Shown: piece after piece, positions 1-11,364 of the stretch
How positions within the stretch are numbered: the stretch's first letter is position 1
Layout: each line of letters begins with the position of its first letter
Assembly: GCA_020698575.1 (NCBI GenBank)
Contig: CM036248.1
Location: 13,235,729 to 13,299,728 of the forward strand
Origin: Bostrychus sinensis
Lineage: Eukaryota; Chordata; Actinopteri; Gobiiformes; Eleotridae
DNA length: 64,000 nucleotides
Reading direction: 5' to 3'
Program-made: the position numbers and the translations under genes
Notes under the pieces: model-generated
What the model was told of the DNA's origin: nothing
Databases searched by the model: none
What the model saw: the letters and a program-made list of their open reading frames with translations, nothing else

Positions 1-1175
1 CCATGCATTTGTACAGTATTATTGTATAATTGTAACATTTTAAATACATATTTTGAAGCCATAAACTGATACCATGCCGACATTTAGATTTCTTGCAGAA
101 TTCATAGGTGACATGATTGGTAAATAAAAGTATAGACAAAATTGTAACTACCAACGTTTAAGTCAATATGAGTAAGTCAAAAATGCAAAGGTTAGAGTAA
201 ACATAGATCACAGCGGCCAAGCTGGAACACTCGAGAAACCCTGCCTCACAAAAGAAATCTAAGTAAAGCTGACCACAACACATTACAGTAACTAGTACTT
301 GCATATGACAGCTAGCATTTGGCTAAAAACAGACGTAAAATATGCATTATGCAGCAGATGAATAAACAGTGACGGTGAACTTCGGACCACTGAGCTGCAC
401 AGACATTTTAATAAGATACGGAGGGCACTGGGAGATAACGCTTGCGTTTACTAAAAGCTTTAGCTTAGCATGTAACGCTACTTCACTTAGCGTCAAAAAG
501 CTTGATTTGCTAAACCATCCCTCACTTACCTTTAAAGAATATCCAGTTGGGTATGAGTAAACCCTCTTTAAAATCAAACCCGATTTGAAAACGTAATTTT
601 TTATCTAAAAAAAGTCCCCCTAATTTGCCCTTGCATCGAGGAAGCAGGGGAGGCTAACTGCGTGCGTTGTTGCCAGATCGGAATCGCAGTTTTCAGCCTA
701 AACAGCCCAGCTCATAATGTTGTCCGTAGAAGACACAAAACGCAAATCCAATGCATGCAATATATCATACACACAATGCGTAAACATTGAACTAAATAAA
801 TAAATATAGATAAATAAATAAGAAATAAATAAATACATTTGTTTGATAAAACCGTTACTAACATGATAAGAACAATCCAATTTTGTATGGTATTATATAA
901 AGTCAAATAAATAAAATTGTATGAAATTTTTCAGAGAGAAAAAAACTTTCATACATACCTACTCCACAAGCCAATGTGCAAAACAAAAAGTAGATAAATG
1001 TTGGAGTTCCTGGAGTAATGTAAAAATTGTATTGTTGAAATTCTGAATCAGAACCCAGACATTATAACACAGATAATAAGAGAACTGAGTGCTCCTCAAC
1101 ATGGCAACGCCCATGATCACTGACGTCAAGAAATTGGCAAAATTCCATTCATAAACTCAAAATTGTACTTTCTTG
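1..1175. other. Gene-free flank
   Basis: I see no coding exon, RNA gene or clear transposon here. The short open frames show no family motif and have no splice context. A small AAAT/ATAA-rich simple repeat lies near 796-836. The sequence is AT-rich and otherwise unremarkable. Confidence 0.5.
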
Positions 1176-1755
1176 CAGTGGGGGAATGTAACAAAGTAAA
1201 AGTACTTAGTTACTTTACTTAAGTACAGTTTTTATGTATCTGTACTTTACTTATGTATTTTACAAGGGGTACTTTTACTTTTATTTCACTAGACATTTTA
1301 GAGGAAGTATCTGTACTTTTTACTCCACTACATTTTTTGAGTTGGTGTGAAGTACAAAGTAGGCCTATTTTGAGTTTTTGTTTAAAATATATTTTCTTTG
1401 TCATACCCTTATTGTAGAGTACTTAAATATAAAAGATGCAATCTAATCTTTAGAAACATAAACAAATAAAGACAGAAGACCTCACCAATAGGTTCAGTAT
1501 CTTCTACTGCTCCAGTTTGTTAATTTCATCAGTAATAGGCAAAATTTTTCAGCAAAATCCCTCAAATTTAACACATTCATGAGTTGTTGAATCTGTACAA
1601 AATATTTTTACTTTTTTTTACTCAAAAGTAGATTTAAAGGTGAGTACTTTTATACTTTTACTTAGGTAGAAAATTTAAGGTGATACTTTTACTTTTCCTT
1701 GAGCACATTTTTGCTCCTTTATCTCTTTATCTTTACTTAAGTAAAGAAATTGGTC
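1176..1755. repeat. ACTTTTACTT-rich dispersed repeat
   Basis: The left edge reads CAGTGGGGGAATG and is followed by many ACTTTTACTT and TTACTTAAGTA words. The same composition and a related CAGxGGTGG left edge recur near 10150, 14711, 32391, 33178 and 37148. Such sequences are very common in teleost genomes. The best-delimited relatives in this window end in the inverted form of the left edge, which suggests a non-autonomous DNA transposon. The right edge of this copy is not clear. Confidence 0.6.
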
Positions 1756-2384
1756 AGGTGGACAGTAAAGAACGCAGAGCCAGTTTTAAATATTATTTAA
1801 TGCATCAGTAAAACATTCAAGCCCTTTAGCCTCTACTGAACTAAGGTATATGTACTATGAAAAATGTTGTTTATTTAAAGATTTTGGCATGTTATTCCAC
1901 GTCACATAAAAAATACCTATACATATATAGTGCAATGACCCATCAGCATTTCTGTTAAATGGGGGTTTGGCGGAGAAGTCAGTAGTTTCCCTTGGCACAT
2001 GTGAAGTGGTTTGTGGTATTAAGGGTTTGTGTTTTCTAATGACATCATGGCAACCTACAATACACTTTCACTTTTGTGATTTATGGACATCATTGGCATA
2101 GCTGATGAAAAATATCTTTGTACCGGGAAAAAAAAAGTTAAAGTTTATTTAATGCGTTCACTTTTGTTTACATTGACAAATATGTCACAAAGAAACACTA
2201 TGTGCTTAAGACAATTCCAATGGTGCTAATCAAATATTTAAACCTGTTGGGTTACTATGAGCAATGTCCCCAACAAGCTGACTGACGTTCTCACCTCCAT
2301 TTTCAACTCGTCCCTCTGTCAGCCCATTGTTCTTCCCACAACCATTGTCTCTATCCCCAAGAAGAAGAGGCGACTGACCTGCAT

Positions 2385-2665
2385 GAATGAATGAAACCTT
2401 TATTGCAATGAGGGGAATTTGTTGTGCACAGAGAAAAGCAGAGAAACAAACACTGCAGACAGGACAATACATTATAGACAGAACACACTGAGACCATAAA
2501 AGCATAGACAAATAGTCAGTAAGTTGGGTACAATGTGAAGCAAAGACAATAATATTATCTATGTAAAAAAAAAAGTTAACCAAGCTTGTTAAGCAGCTGA
2601 ATACTGAGTGGGACAAAGGATGTGATGCTTCTCTTGGTCCTCATCCGGGCCGTTCTAAACCTTCA
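2385..2665 (-). repeat. Repeat nested in the decayed LINE
   Basis: This block interrupts the LINE reading between its PKKK box and its LTPITLK box. It begins with a GAATGAAACCTTTATTGC run, the form of a reversed SINE or LINE tail that teleost genomes carry in many copies. It ends near GGTCCTCATCCGGGCC. It must be younger than the LINE it splits. Confidence 0.5.
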
Positions 2666-3149
2666 CTCAGATGGTAGGAGTTTGTCTTCAGACTACAGGC
2701 CGTAGTACTCACTCCAATCACATTGAAGTGTTTAGACAAAGTGATGCTAACCCACATTCAGAACAGCGTCCCGGACACACTGGACCACCTGCAGTACATC
2801 TAACGTCCCAACAGATCCACGTCTCAGAATCCACTGCTGCTGCCCTCCATATTTCCCTCTCACATTTTGGAAAATAAACAACTACATGAGGATGCTCTTT
2901 ATTGACAGCAGCTGCGTCTTTAAGAAGGTTAACTTTCCGACACAGTTTTTACGCTTGGGCGACACCCTACACGGGCTTTCTGGCTTGCGATGCCAAATTT
3001 GAAGATAAACAAAATATATTGGCACACTACAAGAATGTGTCCTCAGCCTCATTCTCTACACCCTTATGTTACTTCCCAGAAGGACAACACCTTTTAGAAA
3101 TGTGCAGATGACACCGCTCTGGCCTACGGAAAGGAGATGGGCAATCTGG

Positions 3150-3375
3150 TGTCATTCATTCATTTTATTTTTGGGTTTATGTACATAATTTCAGTTTCTT
3201 TTCAGATAACCAACTTTCAGTATAATGGCAGTTTGCACTATAGGTTTAAAAGAAGACAATAACAGAAATAAGACAATAATACAAAATATAGATACATCAA
3301 CCTAGTAATCTAACAAGGAATCTTAATAATACTGTAATAATGATAATCTGTCCACACCAATTGCGATCACCATTG
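3150..3375. repeat. Second insertion in the decayed LINE
   Basis: AT-rich sequence starting at a TCATTCATTCATTTTATTT run separates the CADD box of the LINE from the following DNNFTLNMDKSEE segment. Homology to the LINE stops and restarts on either side, so this is probably an insertion. Its family is not recognised. Confidence 0.4.
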
Positions 3376-3654
3376 CTAGTAACGTGGTGTGAGGACAACA
3401 ACTTCACCCTCAACATGGACAAGAGCGAAGAGAGGAGCCCTCATTGGCCTCTGTTAATACGGGATTGTGAAGCTGAGAATGTGAGCAGCTTTAATTACCT
3501 GGATGTCCACATCTGATGACCTCACCTGGATACTCAACACCACACAGCTGGTTAAGAACGCTCAACAGCATCTGTACCTGAGGAAAACTGTCAGATCCTC
3601 GGCAGCTCCAGCTGCATTGTTGAGTCCATATCTTGACCAGCTGCATCACAGTGT

Positions 3655-3795
3655 TCATTCATTCATTTTCTACCGCTTATTCCTGTTAGGGGTCGCGCGT
3701 GACTGGAGCCTATCCCAGTAACTTTGGGCCGTAGGCGGGGTACACCCTGGACAGGGGCCGGCTTGTCGCAGGGCTACTGGGGCCCTGTATCACAG
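3655..3795 (-). repeat. Teleost dispersed repeat, reverse copy
   Basis: On the minus strand this contains the GGGTGTACCCCGCC-like and GGGATAGGCTCCAG-like words of a very common fish repeat. Plus-strand copies lie at 10850-11065 and 31070-31305, and another minus copy at 12722-12935. It sits inside the decayed LINE, just before the LINE's 3' coding end resumes at about 3800. Confidence 0.65.
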
Positions 3796-3960
3796 TGTTG
3801 TATGACAGCACTACTGTCATGGACCACAAACGCCTGCAGTGCAGACAGTGATGAAGACTGCTGAAAGGATCAGCAGGACTCCACTGCCCTGAATTGCTCT
3901 CTCTGCCCAAGGACCCCCCTTCTCCTCAGCTGTCAGACTTTAAACAGTAAGCCAGTAGAC

Positions 3961-6140
3961 ACTGTTGGATTCATTAACTGAGCACAGTAACCAAACAGAC
4001 TACTGCGCTCACAAAATGTCGGGCTATTAGTAGTTCCCAGGGTTTAGGGTTAGGCTAAAAATATTCCACTTTGAGAAAGTTTATGGTCAGGACAGCTAGG
4101 AACAGGGTTAACTCTACAGTTAAAGCTAAACTGCTCTAGGAGCTAGACGCTGGGGGAAGTATGGTGCACTGAGCCTCTGCTCCTCTGGTTCCATCTGCTC
4201 CTCCTCTTCTATCACTGTCATTAATATAATCTAATGTTCTATATCTCTAATCACTTCATTGCTATTCACAAGTTGTCCCTCTCTCCCAGTCCTCTCTGGG
4301 GGACTGTTTCAGATGCCTGGCTGCTGATAAATGTCCCAGCGATGACTGGACCTTAACTGACCCCATTTGTTCTCCTGTCCTGACCTGTGGGCCCTCAAAC
4401 TAACCTCCTATGGACTTCCCGGACCCCTACCTCACCCCCACTCACCTGTCTGGATAAAGCCCACTTGCTGCTTCCTTACAGACTTGAACTATGATCCTAC
4501 AGATGAGCTAATGGACTTTATTTACCAGTCCTAAACACATTTGCTTGTCTGTACTGTGGAAGTATCTCACCTGCAATGTGGTCTCTATAACATTTCTTCT
4601 TTTTTTTCCCCCACAGCTGGGTTTTTTTGGGTGGATTTTTTCTTACTAAGAAGCAGGGTCTACAGGGGATGTCCTGGGTCAGTTTAGTTTAGTGTAGTTA
4701 TTGTTTATGTCTGACTGTGTGTTTATGTTTGATTAATTGTTTGTAAAGCCCTTTGATACAACTGTTGTTGTGATACTGAGCTATAAAATGGGTTTAAAAT
4801 TCAGTTTACACATACTGTCGTTACTGCTGCTGTTTCACATTCATAATGGTTTTGCACACTCATGATTGTTTTTTCACATACAGTATGTAAAGGGCTAACT
4901 GACTTTGCTCATACAGCATTTCTATTGTATTTCTGTAGAGCTTTGTTTACATTGTTCCTTTTTACTTTAATTATTATAGTTGCAATCAGAACTGTTCAAC
5001 CCCCTCACTTCAAAATACATCATAATATGAATGAAAGATAATGAGACTAAAAAAAATATCTATATATGTGATGGGATTCAAAGCTGATGACTGAGAAAGC
5101 CACTTCAGGATGTCCCAGAATCTGTTTGTCTTCTTGAAAATCTTTAATTGATAACTTGTTAAAAGCTTGGGTTAAAAATTATAGCAACTGTAGTATCTAG
5201 TGTAAACCTTTTTTATACTGTTATTGCTTTGTCTGGCATTCATTTGGACAGCAAAGAGAGAATTTCATTGTAAAGGGAAACGCTATGAAACTTGAAGTAA
5301 AATCATGAAGTGGGTTTTGATGTGTCAGTAGTATCATGAGAAACATGTGAAATTGTAATGGTCTGGGTATGTTCTCTTTTCTAATAAAATCTGAGAAAAA
5401 ACAATGAATCACCATTTTTATTTGTTCTTTCATTTTTGATATTACTTCTGAGCCACTTATACATAAACTTTATTTGCAGGGAAAATCTTTTTTGCTCTGA
5501 AATAGCATTGTTTCTCATAACTGTCATTCACAGTGTGTCTTGAAGAGAGTCAAGTTTATGCAATGCTTTCGCTTTTATTAAGACTACTCTCAGACAGGTG
5601 TGTACCACAAGGAAGTGCTAAATAAAACTGGCATACTGTGGGAAAATGCCTTTCCGCTTTTTTCTTATCTCATATCTATTTTTCTTTGCTTTAGTGAAGA
5701 AGAATACAGCCATTACTGAACAGCTTCGGATATCAAAGATTTCAGTATATTACTAAACGTCTTTGCTGAGACCATTTACAAAATCATATTACAATAAATG
5801 CTAGAAATATTTCATTGTGTGTACTCAATCTATAAAATGTTTTTTTTTTTATTGTACTACTGAACTAATTTAACTTTTCCACAATATTCCAAGTGGCTAC
5901 ATGTGGCTGTACATTTGACACTATCTGTATAAAGCTGTGAAGCCTCAAGAAAGTGTTTCAGTAGCAGTTTGCACATTTATTTTTGCATTAGAGATATCAG
6001 TGAATTTTATTTAGACTTTCCAACTTTCAAAAAATGCATAAAAACAATATTGTTTAACAGAACATTTAAAGAAATAGTTATTAATACAAAAAAGATAAAA
6101 AGGTATTTGTAACTTTTGCTCACAAACAGGTTAGAGATGT
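3961..6140. other. Gene-free, repeat-derived spacer
   Basis: No exon is supported. The part from about 4590 to 4800 ends in GTAAAGCCCTTTGATAC and GATACTGAGCTATAAA. That resembles the 3' end of an abundant fish repeat, but I cannot delimit it. From 4800 to 6140 I see only AT-rich unique-looking sequence. The 3' UTR of psmd10 could reach down to about 6460 but not into this block. Confidence 0.45.
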
Positions 6141-6145
6141 TAAAT

Positions 6146-6392
6146 GGCTATATCAGCAGGCCATACTGCCTTGTGGATCCCGTCAGACCTCAGAAGCTAA
6201 GCAGGGTAGGGCCTGGTCAGTACCTGGATGGGAGATCGCTGGGGGACACCAGGAAGCTGGTGTGAATGTGAGTGAGTGGGGACTACGGATGGAAATTAGC
6301 TCTGAGCTATAATCCGGTGTATTTACAGCACTAGCCGTTCATTAATACACGCTGTCCCATTCAAATAAATAATAATAAAGAAATAAAAATTA
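6146..6392 (+). mobile_element. 5S-rRNA-derived SINE
   Basis: Bases 6150-6266 follow a vertebrate 5S rRNA, including the internal control elements AAGCTAAGCAGGG (box A) and ACCTGGATGGGAGA (box C). The 5S-like part carries many changes. It runs into a non-5S body containing GACTACGGATGGAAATTAGC, then an AAAT-rich tail near 6365-6390. This 5S head, body and tail plan is that of the SINE3/5S class of fish SINEs, not of a working 5S gene. It lies downstream of psmd10. Confidence 0.8.
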
Positions 6393-6795
6393 GACACATG
6401 ACATCATAAGGTGCAAGAGTTATTTTCTCATAGTCAATGACAATATCTCTCTTCTAACTTTTATACAGTTTATTGAGTATTTTATTTCCAACAAATAAAT
6501 TCAGAACACATTAAACTGAATTTAAATTTTAGTTAAATATTGAAGTAATTTAGACATCATATTGTATAAATGTATGTGGTAAACACTGTGCATAGTGCAT
6601 AACATTACTTTTTCAGACATTTAGGGTCTCTCTTCACATCTTATGAGCTTCATAAACATCACAGTTCACTCCAAGGTTTCTTTGTCTTTTTGTCTCAGGC
6701 ATTTGAACACCTCCCCACAAGAAAGTACCAGAGCAGGAAGAGACTCTTGCTGTAACTTGGCAATAGTGCTGACCTTCACATTGATCACTAAACCA

Positions 6796-8940
6796 TCATC
6801 CCTCCACGATCCGCCGAAGTAAATTTCCCAGACCTCCTTTGGCAATCTGCAGAGGGGTCTTTTCCTCCTTATTCTCAATGTAGATGCTGGCTCCGTGCTC
6901 CACGAGCAGTTTGGCTGCCTCTACGCGCTCCTCATCACAGGCCAAGTGGCTAGTGAAAAGAACAATGTCAATTTGAATTTTTTTTTTTTTAAGACATTCA
7001 TAAAGGTTACAGAAAAAAACAAATAGCCATACAGAGGTGTGTTCCCCTGAGAGTCCTGTATATTGGTGGATGCACTCTCCTTGAGGAGCAGCTGGATGAG
7101 GCGGTAGTTTCCTTTGGCTGATGCTCTGTGAAGTGGGGTTGAGTCCAACTTGTCTGTGGCATTAGGGTCTGCTCCGTTTTCTAATAAAATCAGAGCTATC
7201 TACAAAAACACATTTTGTAAAGAGTTTTTGTTTTCAAATTTAGCTTTGACTGAAACTACTTCCACACAGCCTGCACTTTAAGGAAACACATCTTGAATAA
7301 TTCCATATAAATTCAAAGTTAGATCTGCAAATTCACTGTTTACTTTAGTATGAACTTTTACTTTTGATTTTTCACTCCCATACACATATTCTTCTCAAGG
7401 AAATACAAGTTGTGTACCGTAAAAAAAAAAAAACAAATTAACTGGTTTCCTGCTAAGTTATAATTGTGTCACATACCTCATATCTATCTTTTGATGCTGC
7501 GTAGTGAAGAGGCGTACAGCCATTTTGATTAACTGAGTTTAGCTGAGCCCCTTTCGATATCAGAGCCCTCACTATGTCTTCTCTGCCTGCAGAAGCTGCA
7601 ATGTGAAGAGGTGTCCATGAAGCCTAGAGGGAATAAGAAAGATCACACAGCATGCCTTAGACCACCAACATATTTTGGCTGGAAAAACTTTATCTTTAAA
7701 TTTGACTAAAATTAAAGGTTCTTTCTTGTGTGCATTTCCAGTGAAAGAGTTTGTTATTGGTGTTCAAATGTATAACAGTCAACATGTTATAGCTTGCCTC
7801 TTATCATATCTGGATCTCCGTCTTAACATACTTTCTTTTTTAGAGCAAAACTCAAAGTCTGTACCCAATAACAGACTTTGAATGCAAATACACTGCCAAT
7901 TCTTATAGGACAAGTGTGTTACATATTGTGTTGATCTGGGAAGAATACAGTTAGAAGACAAAAGTTAGAAGAAAACAGCTACTTAATTTAATGTTTAATT
8001 TGCCCAAACTCTCCAATGGTGCTGTACCTTTACTCTACTGTACAGCATAACAATTAATTGTTAGTATTACTTTCAATCAATTATGGCCATATACAGATTA
8101 ATTGATTAACCACAAACACTGCTAGTTAGCAGACCCCTTCACCTAAACTATATTCATGTATATGGTTATCTGGCTTCTTGTTAATCTTTCTTTTTGAGAC
8201 TTTGAAAATACAGATTTTAATTTGCAGTGCAGTTACTTTGAGGTAAAAGTCACATGGGCTTTCTCTATTCCTAATTTAATCCAGTAAAATTGAAAAATTA
8301 CAGCATTAATAATTCTAAACCTGTGTTCATTTCATAATTATAAAAGCAACTGTGAACCAGACATGTGCAGAGGAGGGATAGTTAAATATTTTGGTATATG
8401 GATGCTGAGGTTAGGGCTGCCAGTTAGGAGGTATAGTGAAAAAGGACATGAAGTTAGTTGGTGTGTGACAAGAGGTTGCTGATGATAGGGTTAGATGGAG
8501 ATATGTTATTTGTTGTGGCGACCCCTGCAGGGAACAGTAATCTTATACAACAAAGACTAATACAAGAAGACTTAACGTTACATCATCTTGGAGATTGACA
8601 TCAGCTCCCATGTCCAGCAAAAACTCAACGATAGCAGTGTGTCCAGCAGAACAAGCCCAGTGTAGCGCGGTCCTGTGATCCTAAAATCACAATTACACTA
8701 TAAACATTAATCTTTTGGCCTTGCGTTTTGTACACTATTTAAGTATATGCGGTAGTAATTTAATATGCAGTTGTATAATATTTGTAAGTGCGGATTTTGC
8801 TGTGTCACGCGTCTGTCTGTCCGTACCTGATCCGTTTTGGTGGCGAGCCTTTTATCTGACAAGATGCATTGTCTTAATTTGTCAAATTGCCCCGTGTACG
8901 CGAAATTGCAGACCTCTACATTTGACACAGAACCCTCCAT
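6796..8940 (-). CDS. psmd10: 26S proteasome assembly chaperone gankyrin (p28)
   Basis: The product is gankyrin, an all-ankyrin chaperone that binds the Rpt3 ATPase during assembly of the proteasome 19S base and also contacts MDM2 and RB in mammals (family knowledge). Five coding exons join in frame: 8827-8940, 8582-8680, 7477-7623, 7033-7199 and 6796-6949. They give 226 residues, the same length as the human protein. The start MEGSVSNVEVCNFAYTG matches the family. Ankyrin signatures TALHWACSAGH, TPLHIAASAGR, TPLHYAASKDR and TPLHRASAKGN fall in order, and the end reads RRIVEG. All introns are GT-AG. A minus-strand AATAAA lies at 6481-6486, about 310 bases past the stop. The start abuts the shared promoter with nxt2. 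The identification is secure. Confidence 0.95.
8425..8562 (+). repeat. Dispersed repeat in psmd10 intron 1
   Basis: The segment ends with TTGTGGCGACCCCTGCAGGGAACAG, written here only as a landmark for the well-known fish repeat whose end reads TGTGGCGACCCCT. It lies upstream of exon 2 and has no coding role. Parts of the same or a related family appear at 19305-19365, 25215-25325, 44430-44510 and 57600-57665. Confidence 0.5.
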
Positions 8941-9439
8941 TGTGAAATTAATCTCAGAGGTTAATTTAGGACTGAAAAGTAGAAGTGATGCTGTTAATAT
9001 AGGTCCTCACTTCAGATTTTGAAACAGATGAATTCGCAATGACTCAGGAACCTAAGATTTCCACTTCCGCGTTTTGACAAAACAACGACGCGCTTTCTTC
9101 AAAATAAAACTCAGAGTCTGCTCCTTTCCGCTTTTAGTTAAACTATTATGTTTTTCTTTTAGCGTTCACAAAAATATGTTATTATAATGTGGTTTGCTAG
9201 TAATATGATCTAAAAACACAACATTTTGAGTCTTTCAACGCCATAGTCTGAGCGTAAACATTTTATTTTAATAGGCACACGCTATGCTCAGCGGAAGTGA
9301 TACATTTCAAAATGGCTACGCGAGCCAACAGCATCACGACTAGCTTAAACTTTTAAAAAACGAGGGTTAAACAATTAAAAAGTTCACAAGTATCGTTCCC
9401 ATTTTGCATGTCAGTAATTCGTCTAATATTTCTGTAGTC
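8941..9439. promoter_or_regulatory. Bidirectional psmd10/nxt2 promoter
   Basis: About 500 bases separate the two start codons, which face away from each other, so both genes probably share one promoter. No TATA box stands out. ETS-type sites are visible (CACTTCCGCG near 9061 and GCGGAAGTGA at 9291-9300), along with a YY1-like CAAAATGGCTAC from 9308. This is the usual make-up of head-to-head housekeeping promoters. A 14-codon upstream frame starting ATGGCTACGCGAGCC at 9312 could sit in the nxt2 leader. Transcription start sites cannot be placed from sequence alone. Confidence 0.65.
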
Positions 9440-11289
9440 ATGGCGAGTACACTGGTAAGAGCGAAATTTATTAAGCGTTAATAATTTTAGAATCAAAGTA
9501 GTCGGGTGGAAGTAGAAGCTAACGTTAGCCGCATTTAACAAAAACACGATGTTCTCTTCAGGATTTCAGGACTCACGTTGACCAGTCGTGCAGATATTCA
9601 GAAGAATTTGTCAACATTTATTATGACTGCATGGATAAGAAAAGGAGGGTGAGTTGTGGTCAAGTTTAAAATTATTGTTATAAAAGATAAAGCTGTCAAG
9701 TACAAATCTATACAACAGGCATGACAGAGAAAGAAAGACGTTTAAAGATTTAATTTATGGAGGAACAAAACTGCCAAAGCAATCAATAAGTTAATAAATG
9801 AATTAATGAACAATTAACAAATAATGAATTAAACAGAACAACAAATACTACAATATATGTTTTATATAATGAAGATAAAATTTTGGTTAAAATAAGGCCT
9901 ATAATTATTCATTTTCTGTATTTATTTCTAAATAATGTATTCCTTTGTGTTTAATGTTATTTTGCTGGATTTTATTATTTATGTTTTGCTCTTTGATTTA
10001 TTCCCTCATTTTTTTATTTACTGATTTTGTCACCTAAGCTATATGTAAATGAATGAGATGTTAGACATTAGCAGTCATAGCAACAGATAATCTGCAGATA
10101 TTCTAAGCAGTGATCATTTGCCCAGATCAACCAACCACACCGTCAGGACCAGTGGTGGATAAAGTACTCAAAAGCTGTACTCAAGTAAACGTACTGTTCC
10201 TTCAAAAATAATATTACTCAAGTGGAAGGAAAAGTACCCCAACAAAAATTATTTCAATAAAAGTACAAAAGTATTTACTTAAGTAAAAAAGTACATAACC
10301 TCCAACAGCCCTTTGCTTACAACAAAAAGTCTTGTACTGCTACCCCACTCTAGAGTTGAGTTAGGGCAGGAACAAACTGCAGGACTAGTACCGGTACACA
10401 CCCACAATTTTCAAGTTTAATATTAGTTAATCACTTGTTTTTTTTGTTACAGAACCTGACTCGACTCTACCTCGATAAAGCCACTCTGGTGTGGAACGGG
10501 AACCCAGTGTCAGGACAGGAGGCTCTTGCAGAGTTTTTTGAATCACTTCCCTCCAGTGAATTTCAAGTTCTCACGTGGGATTGCCAACCAGTTCATGGTT
10601 AGTGCTGTTATCTTCAACCCAGACCTTTTGTGTACAAATATGATTTAGACAAGTGATAGTTAATGTGTGCCATAAAGTTCATAGAAATAAAATAGTGTAA
10701 AAGTTGAGTCACCAAAAAAATTAGTGTTGGTCCCACAACCAGACCACTGGTTTAGACCAATTTAAATCAATAGTAGAGTGGTTAGCTCTTCCTCTTTTCA
10801 GCAGGGAGGACATGGCATGACTGACATTGTCTCTGAGTTGTCTTTGTGTTACAGTGGGTTCTCTTGGGCCCAAGACATTTGTGTTTTTTTAAATTTGTGA
10901 CTCTGAAAAATACCTCTAGTGAATGGTTACCTGTCAGTGTATGTCTTTGTTTGAGCCCTGTGACTAACTGCCATTGTCCTGGGTGTACCCCCGCCTAAAG
11001 CCCATAGCTACTGTGATAGGTTTCAGCCACCCTCCCTCATAAAGAGAATAAATGGAAGAAGGTGAATACATTTTTTATTAATTGAGTTTTATCTATATTT
11101 TCAGAGCAAGCAACTCAAGGCCAGACTACGTTGCTCGTGGTGGCTGGTGGGATTGTCAAGTTTGAAGGAAACAAGCAGCGTTATTTCAACCAGAACTTTC
11201 TTTTAACGGCACAAGCTTCACCAAATAATGACCAACCTGTGTGGAAGATCGCCAGTGACTGTTTCAGATTTCAGGACTGGAATAGCTGA
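9440..11289 (+). CDS. nxt2: NTF2-related mRNA export cofactor (p15-like)
   Basis: NXT proteins are NTF2-fold partners of NXF1/TAP. The heterodimer carries spliced mRNA through nuclear pores (family knowledge). Four exons, 9440-9454, 9562-9648, 10453-10597 and 11105-11289, join in frame to 143 residues, as expected for the family. The protein begins [15 protein letters not shown], with a five-codon first exon, and continues [16 protein letters not shown]. The NTF2-like fold follows ([41 protein letters not shown]), ending [10 protein letters not shown] prefer nxt2 to nxt1 because acsl4 is the neighbour, as at human Xq23. Introns 2 and 3 carry dispersed repeats. A poly(A) signal lies 70 bases past the stop. 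Confidence 0.92.
10150..10355 (+). repeat. ACTTTTACTT-family copy in nxt2 intron 2
   Basis: It starts CAGTGGTGGATAAAGTACTC and continues with AAGTA/ACTTAAGT words. This is the same family as the copies at 1176 and 37148. No inverted right end is visible, so the copy is probably truncated. Confidence 0.6.
10850..11065 (+). repeat. Teleost dispersed repeat in nxt2 intron 3
   Basis: It contains the GTGAATGGTTACCTGTCAG, GGGTGTACCCCCGCC and GTGATAGGTTTCAG landmarks of the same family as 31070-31305. It lies between exons 3 and 4 and ends about 40 bases before the exon 4 acceptor, so the splice signal itself is not affected. Confidence 0.6.
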
Positions 11290-11358
11290 GATTTTATTTT
11301 ATTTTTTAACTCTCCCTTATTTTCCTTTAAGTTCTTTTCTTTTTTACACAGTGTTTAC

Positions 11359-11364
11359 AATAAA
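11359..11364 (+). terminator. nxt2 poly(A) signal
   Basis: AATAAA lies 70 bases after the nxt2 stop codon. A minus-strand AATAAA at 11394-11399 could serve acsl4, so the 3' ends of these convergent genes may meet or overlap within a few tens of bases. Confidence 0.6.

Larger units (their letters stand above)
2243..3960 (+). mobile_element. Decayed non-LTR retrotransposon (LINE)
   Basis: Broken frames on the plus strand match successive parts of a LINE reverse transcriptase. They read LTDVLTSIFNSSL and TTIVSIPKKK at 2275-2370, LTPITLKCLDKVMLTHIQNS near 2705-2770, CADDTALAYG (the catalytic FADD-type box) near 3100-3125, DNNFTLNMDKSEE near 3398-3435, and VSSFNYLDVHISDDLTW near 3480-3530. The 3' part near 3830-3890 resembles the usual end of such ORFs. 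The frame is broken many times and other repeats are nested inside, so the copy is dead. The clade is CR1/L2/Rex-like but not resolved. Confidence 0.75.

Noticed and set aside
6150..6266. Functional 5S rRNA gene
   Set aside because: It has many mismatches to 5S rRNA, no T-run terminator at the right place, and a SINE body and tail attached.
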